The position numbers were made by a program, and so were the translations under genes. 64,000 nt of DNA from Pseudobdellovibrionaceae bacterium (GTDB lineage Bacteria; Bdellovibrionota; Bdellovibrionia; Bdellovibrionales; Bdellovibrionaceae), in assembly GCA_019637875.1 (NCBI GenBank), contig JAHBUW010000017.1, positions 1-64,000 of the forward strand. The letters are read 5' to 3'. Within the stretch, counting starts at the first letter, position 1. Every line of letters begins with the position of its first letter. The notes under the pieces were generated by a model. It saw nothing but the letters and a program-made list of their open reading frames with translations. It searched no databases and was not told the origin of the DNA. Positions 24,657-34,073 of this stretch are shown here, in pieces.

Positions 24657-25424
24657 CTACTTCTCGGGCTTGAAACGAACCCAAGAGTCCCGCTGCTCCA
24701 CCAAAAAATCGATCTCGTCTTCCGAGAATCCCGCCTGACGGCGCAGATCGCGCTGGATATGTTCGATCCGGCGAGGCATCTGCGGCAGAAGCTTCGCGAA
24801 ACGCGTTTTAAAATCGTGAGTCGGATCCAGCTTCCGCTCCACGCAGAAGCGCTGGTACCAGCGGCTACCGAAAGCGACGTGATCGAGCTCTTCGCGCGCG
24901 ATGCGCTCGAGCGTCGCGTGCGCGGAGGAGCGCGGCACCGCCGACATCCGTCGGATCAAGGTTTCACCCGCATCCAGCCCGTTCCCCTCCAGATACCGGT
25001 GCACGATCAAGATCCGATCCAAAATCGAATCCTCCGCGCGCACCGCCGCCCACAGTCCGATGTGCACCGGATACTCGCCCCATTCGCCGCCCAGCTCTTG
25101 GAGGGAATTAAGACACATCTCGAAATGTTGGCTTTCGCTTTCCAGAAGCCCCATCAGCTCATCGCGAAAGGCTTTGTCCGCGTCGGGATATTCGATGAGG
25201 CTGCGGTAGCAGAGCTCCATGGCCTGAAGTTCGATATTGGCGAGATCATGCAGCATCCGGCGCTGCCCGGCATTCGTCGAAAGGCCCGCCCGCTCCGGCA
25301 TCTCTTTGGCGTTAACGATGCGGACGTCCCGCGCGGGAAGCTCTGGAACGGCGCCCCCTTCCGGGATTTGTTTTAAGCCTCGCACGAAGGCGAGTTTGTC
25401 GCGGGCTGCCGCAAGATGAAGCAT
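24657..25424 (-). CDS. DUF455 ferritin-like protein
   Basis: 255 residues, all-helical, matching the COG2833/DUF455 family of ferritin-like proteins. Putative metal ligands: Glu in D-L-A-N-I-E-L-Q-A-M-E, the E-S-E-S-Q-H-F-E segment (ExxH), a Glu in R-A-E-D-S and E-E-L-D-H-V-A-F-G. The pattern suggests a dinuclear iron centre, often tied to oxidation or hydroxylation of small substrates or tRNA-like roles; the reaction is unknown. No partner gene is seen next to it. Confidence 0.8.
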   Translation of the reverse strand: MLHLAAARDKLAFVRGLKQIPEGGAVPELPARDVRIVNAKEMPERAGLSTNAGQRRMLHDLANIELQAMELCYRSLIEYPDADKAFRDELMGLLESESQHFEMCLNSLQELGGEWGEYPVHIGLWAAVRAEDSILDRILIVHRYLEGNGLDAGETLIRRMSAVPRSSAHATLERIAREELDHVAFGSRWYQRFCVERKLDPTHDFKTRFAKLLPQMPRRIEHIQRDLRRQAGFSEDEIDFLVEQRDSWVRFKPEK

Positions 25425-25537
25425 ACGGGGTGAAACTTAACCCCCTTTGCCCTCTGTGGCAAACTCCGGGAGCCGGGCGTTGCCAGAGGTGCGCACACGG
25501 GTCTAAACTGACTCCCTCAAAATCAGCAGGAGAGTCT

Positions 25538-26233
25538 ATGGGTAAGTCCTGGAAAAACGCCGGTAAAACCGCGAATGCGGCTAAAAAGGGAGCCATCTTC
25601 ACCAAACTTGCGCGGGAGATCCAAGTCTCCGCAAAAGCCGGCGGTCCTGACCCATCCATGAACGCCCGCCTGCGGATGGCCATCGACGCCGCCCGCAAAG
25701 CCTCTTGCCCCAACGACACCATTGAACGCGCGATCAAAAAAGGCTCGGGACAACTTGAGGGCCAAGTCATCGAAGAGATCGTCTACGAAGGCTACGGCCC
25801 CCACGGCGTCGGCATCTTGGTGGAAACCCAAACCGACAACCGCAACCGCACCGCGCCCGATATGCGCTCGCTCTTCAAAAAAGGCGGCGGCGCACTGGGT
25901 GAGATGAACTCGGTCGCGTGGATGTTCGAACGCGTCTCTTTGATCGAAGGCACCAAAGAAGGCAGCTTCGATCCCGAAGAGGAGGCCATCGAGGCCGGCG
26001 CGAACGAGGTCGAAAAAACCGACGAAGGTTATTCCTTCTACGGCGACATGGAAAACATGGACGCGATCAAGCAGGCATTGACCGCGCGCGGATGGAAAGT
26101 GGAAACCGCCGAGCTCTCGTTCAAAGCGAAGAACAAAACGACACTGACCCCCGAACAAATGGAAGAGGTCGCGGATCTGTTGTCGGAAATCGACGACCAC
26201 GACGACACTCACCGCGTTCACGCGACGCTGTAA
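25538..26233 (+). CDS. YebC/PmpR family protein
   Basis: 231 residues from ATG 25538, after CAGGAGAG; the frame is open further upstream but that stretch lacks coding character. Family landmarks: G-K-S-W-K-N-A-G-K-T at the start, N-A-R-L-R-M-A-I-D-A-A-R-K-A, A-I-K-K-G-S-G, I-V-Y-E-G-Y-G-P-H-G-V, and R-T-A-P-D-M-R-S. YebC-like proteins were long called transcription regulators; work on the family now also indicates a role in translation of difficult sequences. SufE follows 10 bp downstream. Confidence 0.93.
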   Translation: MGKSWKNAGKTANAAKKGAIFTKLAREIQVSAKAGGPDPSMNARLRMAIDAARKASCPNDTIERAIKKGSGQLEGQVIEEIVYEGYGPHGVGILVETQTDNRNRTAPDMRSLFKKGGGALGEMNSVAWMFERVSLIEGTKEGSFDPEEEAIEAGANEVEKTDEGYSFYGDMENMDAIKQALTARGWKVETAELSFKAKNKTTLTPEQMEEVADLLSEIDDHDDTHRVHATL

Positions 26234-26243
26234 CGTTCAAATC

Positions 26244-26690
26244 ATGATCACGGATTTCGAAACCCGCAAATTGAAGCTGATCGAAGACTTCAAGGCTCTC
26301 CCGGACTGGGAGAGCCGCTACAAAAAGATCATCGCCTTAGGAAAGGCGTGGCCCGATCTTCCCGAAAATATGAAAACCGAAGAGGCCAAGGTGAAGGGCT
26401 GCCAGAGCCAGGTGTGGCTTCACGCCCGACGCGCAGCCGATGGCGGCGTCGAATTCCAGGGCGATAGCGACGCTTTTCTGGTGAAGGGCCTGGTCGCTTT
26501 GCTGCTGGGTCTTTATTCGGGACTTGCGCCGGAAGTGATTCTTAAAAATCCGCCGGAGTTTTTGAAAGAGCTCGGTTTTGAATCCAACCTCAGCCCCTCG
26601 CGGGCGAACGGTCTGAACTCCATGATCAAACAGATGAAGACCTTCGCCATGGCCTTCTGGATGATGGACCAAGCGTCCGGCAAGAAGTGA
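26244..26690 (+). CDS. sufE: SufE cysteine-desulfuration protein
   Basis: 148 residues; the SufE fold with its active Cys53 in V-K-G-C-Q-S-Q-V-W-L. It takes the persulfide sulfur from a SufS-type desulfurase for Fe-S cluster assembly. Later G-L-V-A-L-L-L-G-L-Y-S-G and L-S-P-S-R-A-N-G-L are also conserved. The gene begins 10 bp after yebC, but other suf genes are not in this window. Confidence 0.93.
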   Translation: MITDFETRKLKLIEDFKALPDWESRYKKIIALGKAWPDLPENMKTEEAKVKGCQSQVWLHARRAADGGVEFQGDSDAFLVKGLVALLLGLYSGLAPEVILKNPPEFLKELGFESNLSPSRANGLNSMIKQMKTFAMAFWMMDQASGKK

Positions 26691-27033
26691 TTTTGCTTCA
26701 TTCAAATTTCTGCCGGACCGAGGTCCCTCTTCCGGATCGGAAGTGAGGGGAAACCTCACCCCGAGAAGGAGAGGTTTCAAAGCTGCGACATGACGAAATC
26801 GTTTTCCTTGACGGGGTTTCGCGCCTCTTTCGAGAGCGCATGGGATGAGAGATTTCCGGATACAAGGCCGGACACACCTTCGCAAAATCGAGCGCACACG
26901 GAGCCGTGATGGGAGCTTCACGGGGGACTTTTCACCTTGTTCGGTCACAGAGACGTTTCGCAAAAAGCCTCGAAATCGTGTTTTAAAAACCCGTGATACA
27001 CAGATCCTGTCTTGTCGCAGAAAGGATCTGTTT
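26691..27033. other. Non-coding stretch between sufE and the HNH gene
   Basis: No gene-like frame. A GTGAGG-GGAAA-CCTCAC hairpin (26743-26759) and a CCGGA/TCCGG stem (about 26713-26735) lie within 70 bp of the sufE stop and may end its transcript. The rest is A/T-richer than the neighbours near 26990 (GTTTTAAAAAC), where the promoter of the HNH gene could sit; I cannot assign boxes. Confidence 0.4.
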
Positions 27034-27910
27034 ATGAATCTCGCGAATCTCACCGACGTCAATCTTCTGGCTCGTTTCGTAAAACTCGTGCGCACCGAAC
27101 GCAAGATCACGCACTTAGTGCTTGAATGCATTCTCGAGATCGACCGTCGCAAGCTCTATCTCGACCAAGCCTACCCGAATCTTTTTGAGTACCTCACCCA
27201 AGCCCACGGCTATTCGGCGGGATCGGCCCAGCGACGGATCTCGGCCGCGCGGCTTCTGGGGGAAATCCCTGAAGTCGCTTTGAAGATCGAAGAGGGACGG
27301 ATCAATCTGTCCCAGATCGCGCTCGCCGCACAGACCATCAAAGCAGCCGAAAAGCGGTTCGCGGCGAAGATGGAGGGCGAAGCGAAACTTGAGCTTCTCG
27401 AAAAGTTGGAAAGCAAAAATTTCTCCGAAACTCAACGGATCCTAAGCCAAGAGCTCAAGGTGGACATTCCCTTTTCTGACCGCCCCCAGCATCACGGCGA
27501 CGGCTCGGTGACGATCACGATGACGCTGTCCCGCGAGCAGTATGCGGACTGGTTGCGGGTCGCGGAACTCACATCGCATATCACATCCGGAGGCAAGGCT
27601 TCGGAGCTCGCGGCTTACCTCGCGAAAAAGGAGATCGCTCGTCGCACGAAGATTCGGGGTGAGACTCTCACGAAACTCAAAACGGAACCCGCGGCAAATC
27701 CTGCCTCGAACTCGCAAAACACTTCTCCAAGCTGCGGGATGCTGCTTCCGCGATCCCCGAACCGGGAAAATCTGTGGGTCACGTCGCTATATACAGATCG
27801 ATCACACTCACCCCGTCAGTGACGGTGGGACCCGCGCGCCGGAAAATCTGCGCGTGCTTTGTGGTCCCCACAACCGGCATGTGTTCGCGCGGCCACTTCA
27901 GAATCACTGA
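27034..27910 (+). pseudogene. DUF222-like HNH endonuclease gene interrupted by a frameshift
   Basis: From ATG 27034 the frame gives 262 residues of helical repeat protein (A-H-G-Y-S-A-G-S-A-Q-R-R-I-S-A-A-R-L-L type segments) and stops at 27822 after meaningless sequence. In the overlapping frame, the expected C-terminal HNH domain runs to TGA 27910: C-C-F-R-D-P-R-T-G-K-I-C-G-S, I-D-H-T-H-P-V-S-D-G-G, N-L-R-V-L-C-G-P-H-N-R-H, i.e. intact zinc cysteines and the H-N-H residues. A one-base shift near 27660-27720 separates the halves. Such genes are multicopy in Bdellovibrio relatives. It may be a decayed copy or a sequence error. Confidence 0.75.
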
Positions 27911-27969
27911 CCCCGGAGGAACCGGGGATCGAGAAGTCGGAACTCATATCCCGTCAGGGAAGAGCTCCC

Positions 27970-28482
27970 CTACAGAATATGCATAGGATTGCCGACGGCG
28001 GTTTTGCCGGGCGGGACGTCTTTGGTGACGACCGCGTTCGCGCCCACGCGGCAATCGTCGCCGAGGACTACCGGGCCCAAGACCTTCGCCCCCGCGCCGA
28101 TCAAGACGCGGTGACCGACCGTCGGGTGGCGTTTCACGGGATCGAACTTGAGCCCCCCCAAAGTGACTCCGTGAAAAAGGATGCAGTCGTCGCCGACCTC
28201 GGCGGTTTCGCCGATGACGAGTCCCATACCGTGGTCGATCACGACGCGGCGACCGAGCTTCGCGCCCGGATGGATTTCGATGCCCGTCAACCAGCGGCTG
28301 AGCTCACCGAAAAAACGCGCGGGAAAGTACCAATGATGGCGGTAGAAAAAATTGGCGATCCGGTGAAAGAAGATGGCTTTCGGCCCGGGATACAGAAGCA
28401 AAATCTCGAAGTCCGACTTCGCCGCCGGATCGTAGCTACGGTAGGCGCGCACGAGCTCGCGGATGTTGGCGAAAAAACTCAT
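27970..28482 (-). CDS. cysE: Serine O-acetyltransferase
   Basis: 170 residues from ATG 28482, sharing ATGA with the upstream gene stop. It acetylates serine for cysteine synthesis. The C-terminal two thirds is a left-handed parallel beta helix: I-E-I-H-P-G-A, V-I-D-H-G-M-G-L-V-I-G-E-T-A-E-V-G, L-F-H-G-V-T-L-G-G, V-L-I-G-A-G-A-K-V-L-G-P. It is the short form, with a brief N-terminal helical part. Last gene of the ten-gene string. Confidence 0.93.
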   Translation of the reverse strand: MSFFANIRELVRAYRSYDPAAKSDFEILLLYPGPKAIFFHRIANFFYRHHWYFPARFFGELSRWLTGIEIHPGAKLGRRVVIDHGMGLVIGETAEVGDDCILFHGVTLGGLKFDPVKRHPTVGHRVLIGAGAKVLGPVVLGDDCRVGANAVVTKDVPPGKTAVGNPMHIL

Positions 28483-29207
28483 TCGGTGGCCCCGCTCGCG
28501 GACTGGCAAGAGTACTGGGGTTTGGTCGAATCGAAGAACTTCACTTGGGTCACCGTGGTCGCATCTCCGTCGCTCCAGCTGAACAGAAAGTGACCGCCGA
28601 GCGCGCTGACGTGCAGGTCACGGGTCGTATTAAAAGGCAGGCCCGTGCCCTGTCCACCCGACTTCACCAGCTTCGTGATTTTGGTGAAGCTTTTGCAGCC
28701 CCCGCCGAAGATGCGATCATCGACTTTGCGTTTACGCGCCTTGGACAAATGAAATCCTTCGAAAGTGGGATTGTCCGTCCCTCCCGTTTCGAACTTCACG
28801 AAGAAGGTGCCGGGATTTCCGGTCGTCACTTCGCTCAAGTCGATCTGGCCCCCGCCTTTGGGGAATTGGTATTCGATGACGGGTTGTTTCAAAACGCCGG
28901 GATTTTTTTCGGAAAGGCGCACGGTCAGCTCATGGAACAAAACCGAAGAGCCTTGCACTTCGTCTTCTTGCCCTTCGACACTGGCCTTCACTTCTTTGAT
29001 TTGGCTATGGCTTAAAAGCTGATCCCATAGCGAGGGCGGCAGTTGAAAATCCGAAGGGACCTCTTTGACGACGACGACTTTCGCCGCCGGTCCCGCCGGT
29101 GCCGCAGTGGTCGCGGGCGTTTCGGCGTGAGGCGCCGCCGCGGGGTCCGAGGCCCAAGCGAGGCACGCGAAACTCAAAATGCCGACGATGAGTTTAGTAC
29201 TTCTCAT
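28479..29207 (-). CDS. Exported protein of unknown function
   Basis: 242 residues with a signal peptide (M-R-S-T-K-L-I-V-G-I-L-S-F-A-C-L-A-W-A) and an Ala/Pro/Thr linker to about residue 43. The rest looks beta-rich with one Cys pair (G-G-G-C-K-S and Y-S-C-Q-S) and several Gly/Ser turns. Not recognised. It overlaps the GYF-TPR gene by 14 bp upstream and cysE by 4 bp downstream, so it is made as part of that operon. Confidence 0.75.
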   Translation of the reverse strand: MRSTKLIVGILSFACLAWASDPAAAPHAETPATTAAPAGPAAKVVVVKEVPSDFQLPPSLWDQLLSHSQIKEVKASVEGQEDEVQGSSVLFHELTVRLSEKNPGVLKQPVIEYQFPKGGGQIDLSEVTTGNPGTFFVKFETGGTDNPTFEGFHLSKARKRKVDDRIFGGGCKSFTKITKLVKSGGQGTGLPFNTTRDLHVSALGGHFLFSWSDGDATTVTQVKFFDSTKPQYSCQSASGATE

Positions 29208-31113
29208 CCATCTCCCGGAATTCCATCAGCGGCGCGTAGTTCGAAGCGAAACGGTAGCCTTGATTGACCGCCTTCTCTTGCAGCGCGAGTTTCGAAAGGC
29301 CGTTCGCCGCCAACGCGAGCCCGTAATAGGCGCGGGGCTCGCCGCGGTCGATCGCGATGTAGTCCTGCCACGTCCGCTCGGCGCCGGGCCAATCGTTCCG
29401 CTGCTCTTGCACCATCGCCTTCACCCACAGGATCGAAAGTTCGTCCTGGAAGGTGTATTTCAAAGCGGCGTCGCCGACTTCGTTCAGACGTTTGTTTTCG
29501 AGGTAGATCATGAAACGCGCGCCGGTCACGAGGTTCACGCCCGGAGATTTCGCCATGGCCGCGTTGATTTCGGTCAACGCGCCCACGCCGTCGGTCGGCG
29601 CGATGCAAAGCGCGTAAGCCGCCTGCACCAGCGAATCCGAGCGGTTCCCCAGCTGATTGCACAAAGGACGAATCGCCGTGCGCCACTCGAAGGCGCCCCA
29701 GAAGAGCAGCGGGTTTTTCATGTAGCGTGCCGACTCGAAGGGGCTGGTTTGCACGAGCTCTTTCAAGTGATTCATGTACTCGTCGGTTTTTCCCAAACGG
29801 CGCGCCAGCAGGGAACGCACGAGCATGCGTTCAAAACGCAGCTCGCGACCGCAGTCGACGTTCGCTTCGCCATTCAAGGACTTCAAACACGAGCTGTCCG
29901 CGCCCCGCGAAATCCCGGTGTCGCCGCTTCCGGCATCCCGCGCGTATTCGTCGAGCGTCTTATTGCTGCGAAGCGAGCGCGACAGGGGTTGCATCCCGCG
30001 CGTGAAGTTTTCCAGCTCGGTGTACGCGCTTTGCTGGACAAGCTCGCCGCCCTTTTCCGCGCCGAAACCCAATGCGACCAGGCCGCGCAGCAGTTGGAAG
30101 TAAGCGATATTTTGCTGAATCAGTCCCGAGCTGCGCTCGCGGTTGGAAACATCGTTGGGTTTCGACTTTTCCGAGTCATGATCCGACATCAGTTTGGACG
30201 CTTTCGCCAGCATCCGTCCCTTCCATGCCGCCGCGGCCAAGTTCAAAAGGCCCTTCTCGTCGTGGGGGTTTTTCGCGACGACCGCCTCGAAATGACGAAC
30301 GGCTTCGGGGAAGTTGTCCAGTTTGGTTTGCACCAAACCTTGCAGCATCTCGACCGAGACGTCGGCGCCGCCGACGCCTTCTTGCGCGAGCTCATCCACG
30401 GTTTTCTTCAGCTCGATGGGATTGCCGGGCTCTTGCGACAGCAGAAGCTTCGCTTTCAGGAGTTTCTCTTCGGGAGATAAACCCTTGGCGACCTCGATCT
30501 CTTGCACGGTACGGATCGCGAGCGCGAAATCGCCGCGTTTCGCCCGGTCGGTCGCGAACTTCACCTTTTCGGCCGCGACCACGTTCGACATTCCGCTGCC
30601 CGCTTGCATCTTGTAATAGACGCCGGCACCGACGAGGGCCAACGCCCCCAGGCCATAAAGGACGTTGCGCCACTGGCTGGTTTGCTTTTGCAGTTGCTGC
30701 TGAACTTTTTGATCGCTGAGGACGCCGAAGGACTTCGCGCCGCTGGCCGAAGGCGTGACGTTTTTCTCGACCGCCGCGATGGACTTCATCTGGGGCTGGG
30801 CGGTCGCGGTCGGATTCGGCGTCAGTTCGGCCTCTTCCATGATGCGTTCGGTGACGGAAGAGGTCACGGTACGGCCGCTGGTGACGAAGGTCGACTGGGT
30901 GTTTTCCATCCCGCTGGACTGTTCGTCGCGGATCTGGCGGACCACCGGCATCAAAAGGGGATGTTCGCGCAGGAAGGTCCACCGCGTTTGCGGCTCACGA
31001 ACCTCATCGAGGACCGAAAAGGTCTTCGCGCGCATCGCCTCCACGATATTTTCGATCGTCATGGGGCCGATGATCCGGCCCGAACTTTTTACGATCCACT
31101 TCGCTTCTGACAT
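29194..31113 (-). CDS. GYF-domain and TPR-like membrane protein
   Basis: 639 residues. Residues 1-60 form a GYF-like module (K-W-I-V-K-S-S-G-R-I-I-G-P-M-T-I, close in pattern to the start of the GYF-PilZ protein at 1456). A Ser/Thr/Pro-rich linker leads to one membrane helix at about residues 149-168 (W-R-N-V-L-Y-G-L-G-A-L-A-L-V-G-A-G-V-Y-Y). The part after it is helical, with tetratricopeptide-like repeats (A-V-R-H-F-E-A-V-V-A-K-N-P, N-D-W-P-G-A-E-R-T-W-Q-D-Y). Likely N-in with a periplasmic TPR scaffold. Role unknown. Confidence 0.8.
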   Translation of the reverse strand: MSEAKWIVKSSGRIIGPMTIENIVEAMRAKTFSVLDEVREPQTRWTFLREHPLLMPVVRQIRDEQSSGMENTQSTFVTSGRTVTSSVTERIMEEAELTPNPTATAQPQMKSIAAVEKNVTPSASGAKSFGVLSDQKVQQQLQKQTSQWRNVLYGLGALALVGAGVYYKMQAGSGMSNVVAAEKVKFATDRAKRGDFALAIRTVQEIEVAKGLSPEEKLLKAKLLLSQEPGNPIELKKTVDELAQEGVGGADVSVEMLQGLVQTKLDNFPEAVRHFEAVVAKNPHDEKGLLNLAAAAWKGRMLAKASKLMSDHDSEKSKPNDVSNRERSSGLIQQNIAYFQLLRGLVALGFGAEKGGELVQQSAYTELENFTRGMQPLSRSLRSNKTLDEYARDAGSGDTGISRGADSSCLKSLNGEANVDCGRELRFERMLVRSLLARRLGKTDEYMNHLKELVQTSPFESARYMKNPLLFWGAFEWRTAIRPLCNQLGNRSDSLVQAAYALCIAPTDGVGALTEINAAMAKSPGVNLVTGARFMIYLENKRLNEVGDAALKYTFQDELSILWVKAMVQEQRNDWPGAERTWQDYIAIDRGEPRAYYGLALAANGLSKLALQEKAVNQGYRFASNYAPLMEFREMDEKY

Positions 31114-31149
31114 AACATCCCTGTCCGATCAGCGCGTACGTCATCCCCG

Positions 31150-32673
31150 TCAGTGACGGAAATGCCGCCGTCCCGTGATCACCAAATTCACTTTTAAGTC
31201 GCGGGCCGCTTGAAAGACGTCCTGGTCTTTCACGGAGCCCCCGGGTTGAATCACCCAGCGGATTCCCGCCTGGGCCAGTTTTTCAATCGAGTCCGGAAAC
31301 GGGAAGAACGCGTCGCTCGCCAGCACCGGCGTTCCTTTGCCCGCGTGATGCGTCCGCATGCGCTCGATCGCTTGCGCGACGGCGTCCACCCGGTTCACTT
31401 GTCCCATGCCGAGGCCCAGCGTCTGCCCTTGCGAGACGATCGCGATCGCGTTCGACTTCAAAGACGCGCAGACCTTTTCGGCGAAGATCAGATCCCGCAA
31501 AATCTCGGGCGAGGGCTGCTCGCCCAGGAACTGCCAACCGTCGGTGCCCATCTGCAAGTTGTCCGCGCTCTGCACCAGAAAACCGCCCGCCACCGACTTC
31601 AGCTCGAAGAAACGTTTCGCCTTGAAGATCTGGGGCCACGACAGCAGACGCAGGTTCTTTTTGGTTTTGAAGATCTCGAGCGCTTCGGGCGCGAACGACG
31701 GCGCGACGATGCACTCCAGGAACAGGTTTTTCAGCAGATCCGCTTCGAGCGCGGTCACCTGACCGCCCAAAGCGACGATGCCGCCAAAGGCGCTGACGGG
31801 ATCGGCGTCGAGCGCGCGCTTCAACCCCTCGGTCAAAGTGTCGCCGGTCCCCGCGCCGCAGGGATTGTTGTGTTTCACGACGACGGCGGATTTCTCGTCC
31901 AAGTTCTGGAGCAGGAAGCTCGCGGCGTCCAGATCGAGGATGTTGTTATACGAAAGGGTCTTGCCTTGCAGGATTTCGGCGGTGTGCAGGCCTTCGATAT
32001 CGCCCGAGAACTGATACCAAGTCGCGCGCTGTTGCGGATTTTCACCGTAACGTAGATCCTGAACCTTCGTTCCGCCGAACGAGGTTTCGTCACCCCAGAA
32101 CGCCCCCATATAATGGGAAATCAACGAGTCGTAGCGCGCGCAGTGGGCGAAAGCCTTGGCCGCAAGGATACGACGATCTTCGTCAGTCACTTTTTCTTTC
32201 GCCGCAAGCCACTGGTAATCGCGGGGATCACTGACGACCGAGATGCGCTGAAAGCTCTTCGCGGCGGCGCGGATCATCGAAGGGCCGCCGACGTCGATCT
32301 TTTCGATCATGTCGGCGTCGGACAAATTCGCGCCCTTCCATTTTTCGATGAGGGTCTTTTCGAACGGATACAGATTCACGATCACGAGGTCGAAGGCGTC
32401 GATGCCGTTTTGCTTCAGCACCGCCAGGTCTTCCGGAATGTCGCGGGCCAAGAGCCCCATGTGGACTTTCGGATGGAGCGTCTTCACGCGACCGTTCATG
32501 ACCTCGGGGAAACCCGTTTGTTCGGAGACGTCGACGACCTTCAGTCCCGCTTGTTTCAGGTGCTGGGCGGTCCCGCCCGTCGAAACGATGCGCAGACCTT
32601 GTTCGGCCAAAGGCTTCAGGAATTCGACCAGGCCCGTTTTATCCGAGACACTGACGAGGGCGTTTTTGAACAT
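31150..32673 (-). CDS. purH: Bifunctional AICAR transformylase / IMP cyclohydrolase
   Basis: 507 residues from ATG 32673 (GAGGACCACC upstream); a TTG four codons earlier is less likely. It performs the last two steps of IMP synthesis. The N-terminal cyclohydrolase part has S-D-K-T-G-L, S-T-G-G-T-A, N-G-R-V-K-T-L-H-P-K, and D-V-G-G-P-S-M-I-R-A-A-A-K. The transformylase part has L-R-Y-G-E-N-P-Q-Q, V-K-H-N-N-P-C-G-A and, near the end, P-D-S-I. Standard length. It starts 26 bp after mlaD. Confidence 0.97.
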   Translation of the reverse strand: MFKNALVSVSDKTGLVEFLKPLAEQGLRIVSTGGTAQHLKQAGLKVVDVSEQTGFPEVMNGRVKTLHPKVHMGLLARDIPEDLAVLKQNGIDAFDLVIVNLYPFEKTLIEKWKGANLSDADMIEKIDVGGPSMIRAAAKSFQRISVVSDPRDYQWLAAKEKVTDEDRRILAAKAFAHCARYDSLISHYMGAFWGDETSFGGTKVQDLRYGENPQQRATWYQFSGDIEGLHTAEILQGKTLSYNNILDLDAASFLLQNLDEKSAVVVKHNNPCGAGTGDTLTEGLKRALDADPVSAFGGIVALGGQVTALEADLLKNLFLECIVAPSFAPEALEIFKTKKNLRLLSWPQIFKAKRFFELKSVAGGFLVQSADNLQMGTDGWQFLGEQPSPEILRDLIFAEKVCASLKSNAIAIVSQGQTLGLGMGQVNRVDAVAQAIERMRTHHAGKGTPVLASDAFFPFPDSIEKLAQAGIRWVIQPGGSVKDQDVFQAARDLKVNLVITGRRHFRH

Positions 32674-32699
32674 GGTGGTCCTCAACTCGCAGATTCAGC

Positions 32700-34073
32700 T
32701 CAAAGTAGGCTTCCGGCGAGCAACTTCAGGTCGTCGTTGGTCAGGAACAGTCCCGCCCCCAAGTATCCCGAACGTTTGCCCGCGTTGCCGAGCATATCAT
32801 TGCCGCCGCCAACGAGGTAGATGCCTTTATACAGATTGTACTGCAGCTGGGCGCGAATGTTCAGCTGGCTGAACTGGAAGGCCTCGAGACTGAGCTTCGC
32901 GCGATTGCGGAAGAGCATATAGTCGAAGCCCACGCCGCCCGCGTTCTCGATGATCCCGCCGCGCACCGTAAAATTGTAGAAATTCTTAGCAAATTGCGCG
33001 TTGAATTTGAACTCGTTCCGGCGGGTCTTGCGCTCGGAAACTTCGGTCGTGGTTCCGTTGGTCGTCGTGGTGGTGTCGATCCCCTCGACCACGCCGAACG
33101 GGTCGTCGACGACGCCAATCAGGTAGTACCGATCCAACCCGGGTTGGACCTTCACGTTCACGCTCGTGCGGGCCGCGGCGGCCTCGCCCAGGTAGTAGGA
33201 CTGAAATTCGATGCCCGTCTGAAGTTTACCGGCGGTATCGAGCATGTTGTTCACGCCCTGGATCGCGGTGTTGAGCTCTTCGGCGGTCTCGTCGTCGTTG
33301 ACGAGTTTCCCGATGGTGCCTTCCCCGCGATTGATCTTGCCGGTGATCTCGTCGATGTTTTTGAGCGAGTTGTCCAAACGCGCCATCGAATCCTTGAACT
33401 TCGCCTTGAAGCCCTCGGCCGATTCGTCGTTCAAAAGTTCGTCCAGCGTCTGGGTCACGTTGCGGACGTTGTCGACGATGTCGTTCACCTTTTCGCGGTT
33501 CGCGGTCGTCATATCCGCCACGTCGGCGGTCAGCTTTTCGATGTTCAAGACGATGCGGCCAAGCACGTGCTGACGGCTGCCGTCCGCCGCGATGGACTCT
33601 TGCAGGATGCGCGCGGTGTCCTTCAGCGAAGCCCCGATGTCGGTGATCTGCGTGACCACCCCTTCCAACGAGCCACGGTCTTTGATGTTCAAAATCTGCG
33701 CGCCCTTCGGCAACGGCGGATCGGTCGGCGAACCGGACAGAACGTTGATGTACTTGTCGCCCAGGATCCCTTGCGTGCGGATTTCCACCGAAGCGCTTTG
33801 GTACAGTTGCACGTCGGGCTTCAAGCCCAGATCCACCCGCGCCATCCCGTCCTGCAGACGGATGTCCTTGATCGTGCCGATGGGGATGCCCGCGGTCTTG
33901 ATCGCCGACCCCTTCACGAGCCCGCCGGCGTCGGGAATCAGAAACCAGGCTTCGTTGTTACGGCCGAAGAAAGTGGGGTCTTCACTCACTTGCATGGACA
34001 TATAGGCGATCAACGCGGACACGCCGAGCACCAAGATTCCGACTTTGAATTCACCCGCTCGCAGCAGATTCAT
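32700..34073 (-). CDS. mlaD: MlaD-like MCE domain protein with C-terminal barrel-like region
   Basis: 457 residues. An N-terminal membrane helix (residues 8-27) is followed by one MCE domain (about 40-125: L-V-K-G-S-A-I-K-T-A-G-I-P-I-G-T-I-K-D-I and I-L-G-D-K-Y-I-N-V). A helical middle (about 140-280) may form the coil seen in larger MCE proteins. The last ~160 residues (G-V-G-F-D-Y-M-L-F-R-N-R-A type) are strand-rich. E. coli MlaD is about 180 residues, so this is much longer. It shuttles phospholipids with MlaE and MlaF. Overlaps mlaF by 4 bp. Confidence 0.92.
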   Translation of the reverse strand: MNLLRAGEFKVGILVLGVSALIAYMSMQVSEDPTFFGRNNEAWFLIPDAGGLVKGSAIKTAGIPIGTIKDIRLQDGMARVDLGLKPDVQLYQSASVEIRTQGILGDKYINVLSGSPTDPPLPKGAQILNIKDRGSLEGVVTQITDIGASLKDTARILQESIAADGSRQHVLGRIVLNIEKLTADVADMTTANREKVNDIVDNVRNVTQTLDELLNDESAEGFKAKFKDSMARLDNSLKNIDEITGKINRGEGTIGKLVNDDETAEELNTAIQGVNNMLDTAGKLQTGIEFQSYYLGEAAAARTSVNVKVQPGLDRYYLIGVVDDPFGVVEGIDTTTTTNGTTTEVSERKTRRNEFKFNAQFAKNFYNFTVRGGIIENAGGVGFDYMLFRNRAKLSLEAFQFSQLNIRAQLQYNLYKGIYLVGGGNDMLGNAGKRSGYLGAGLFLTNDDLKLLAGSLL

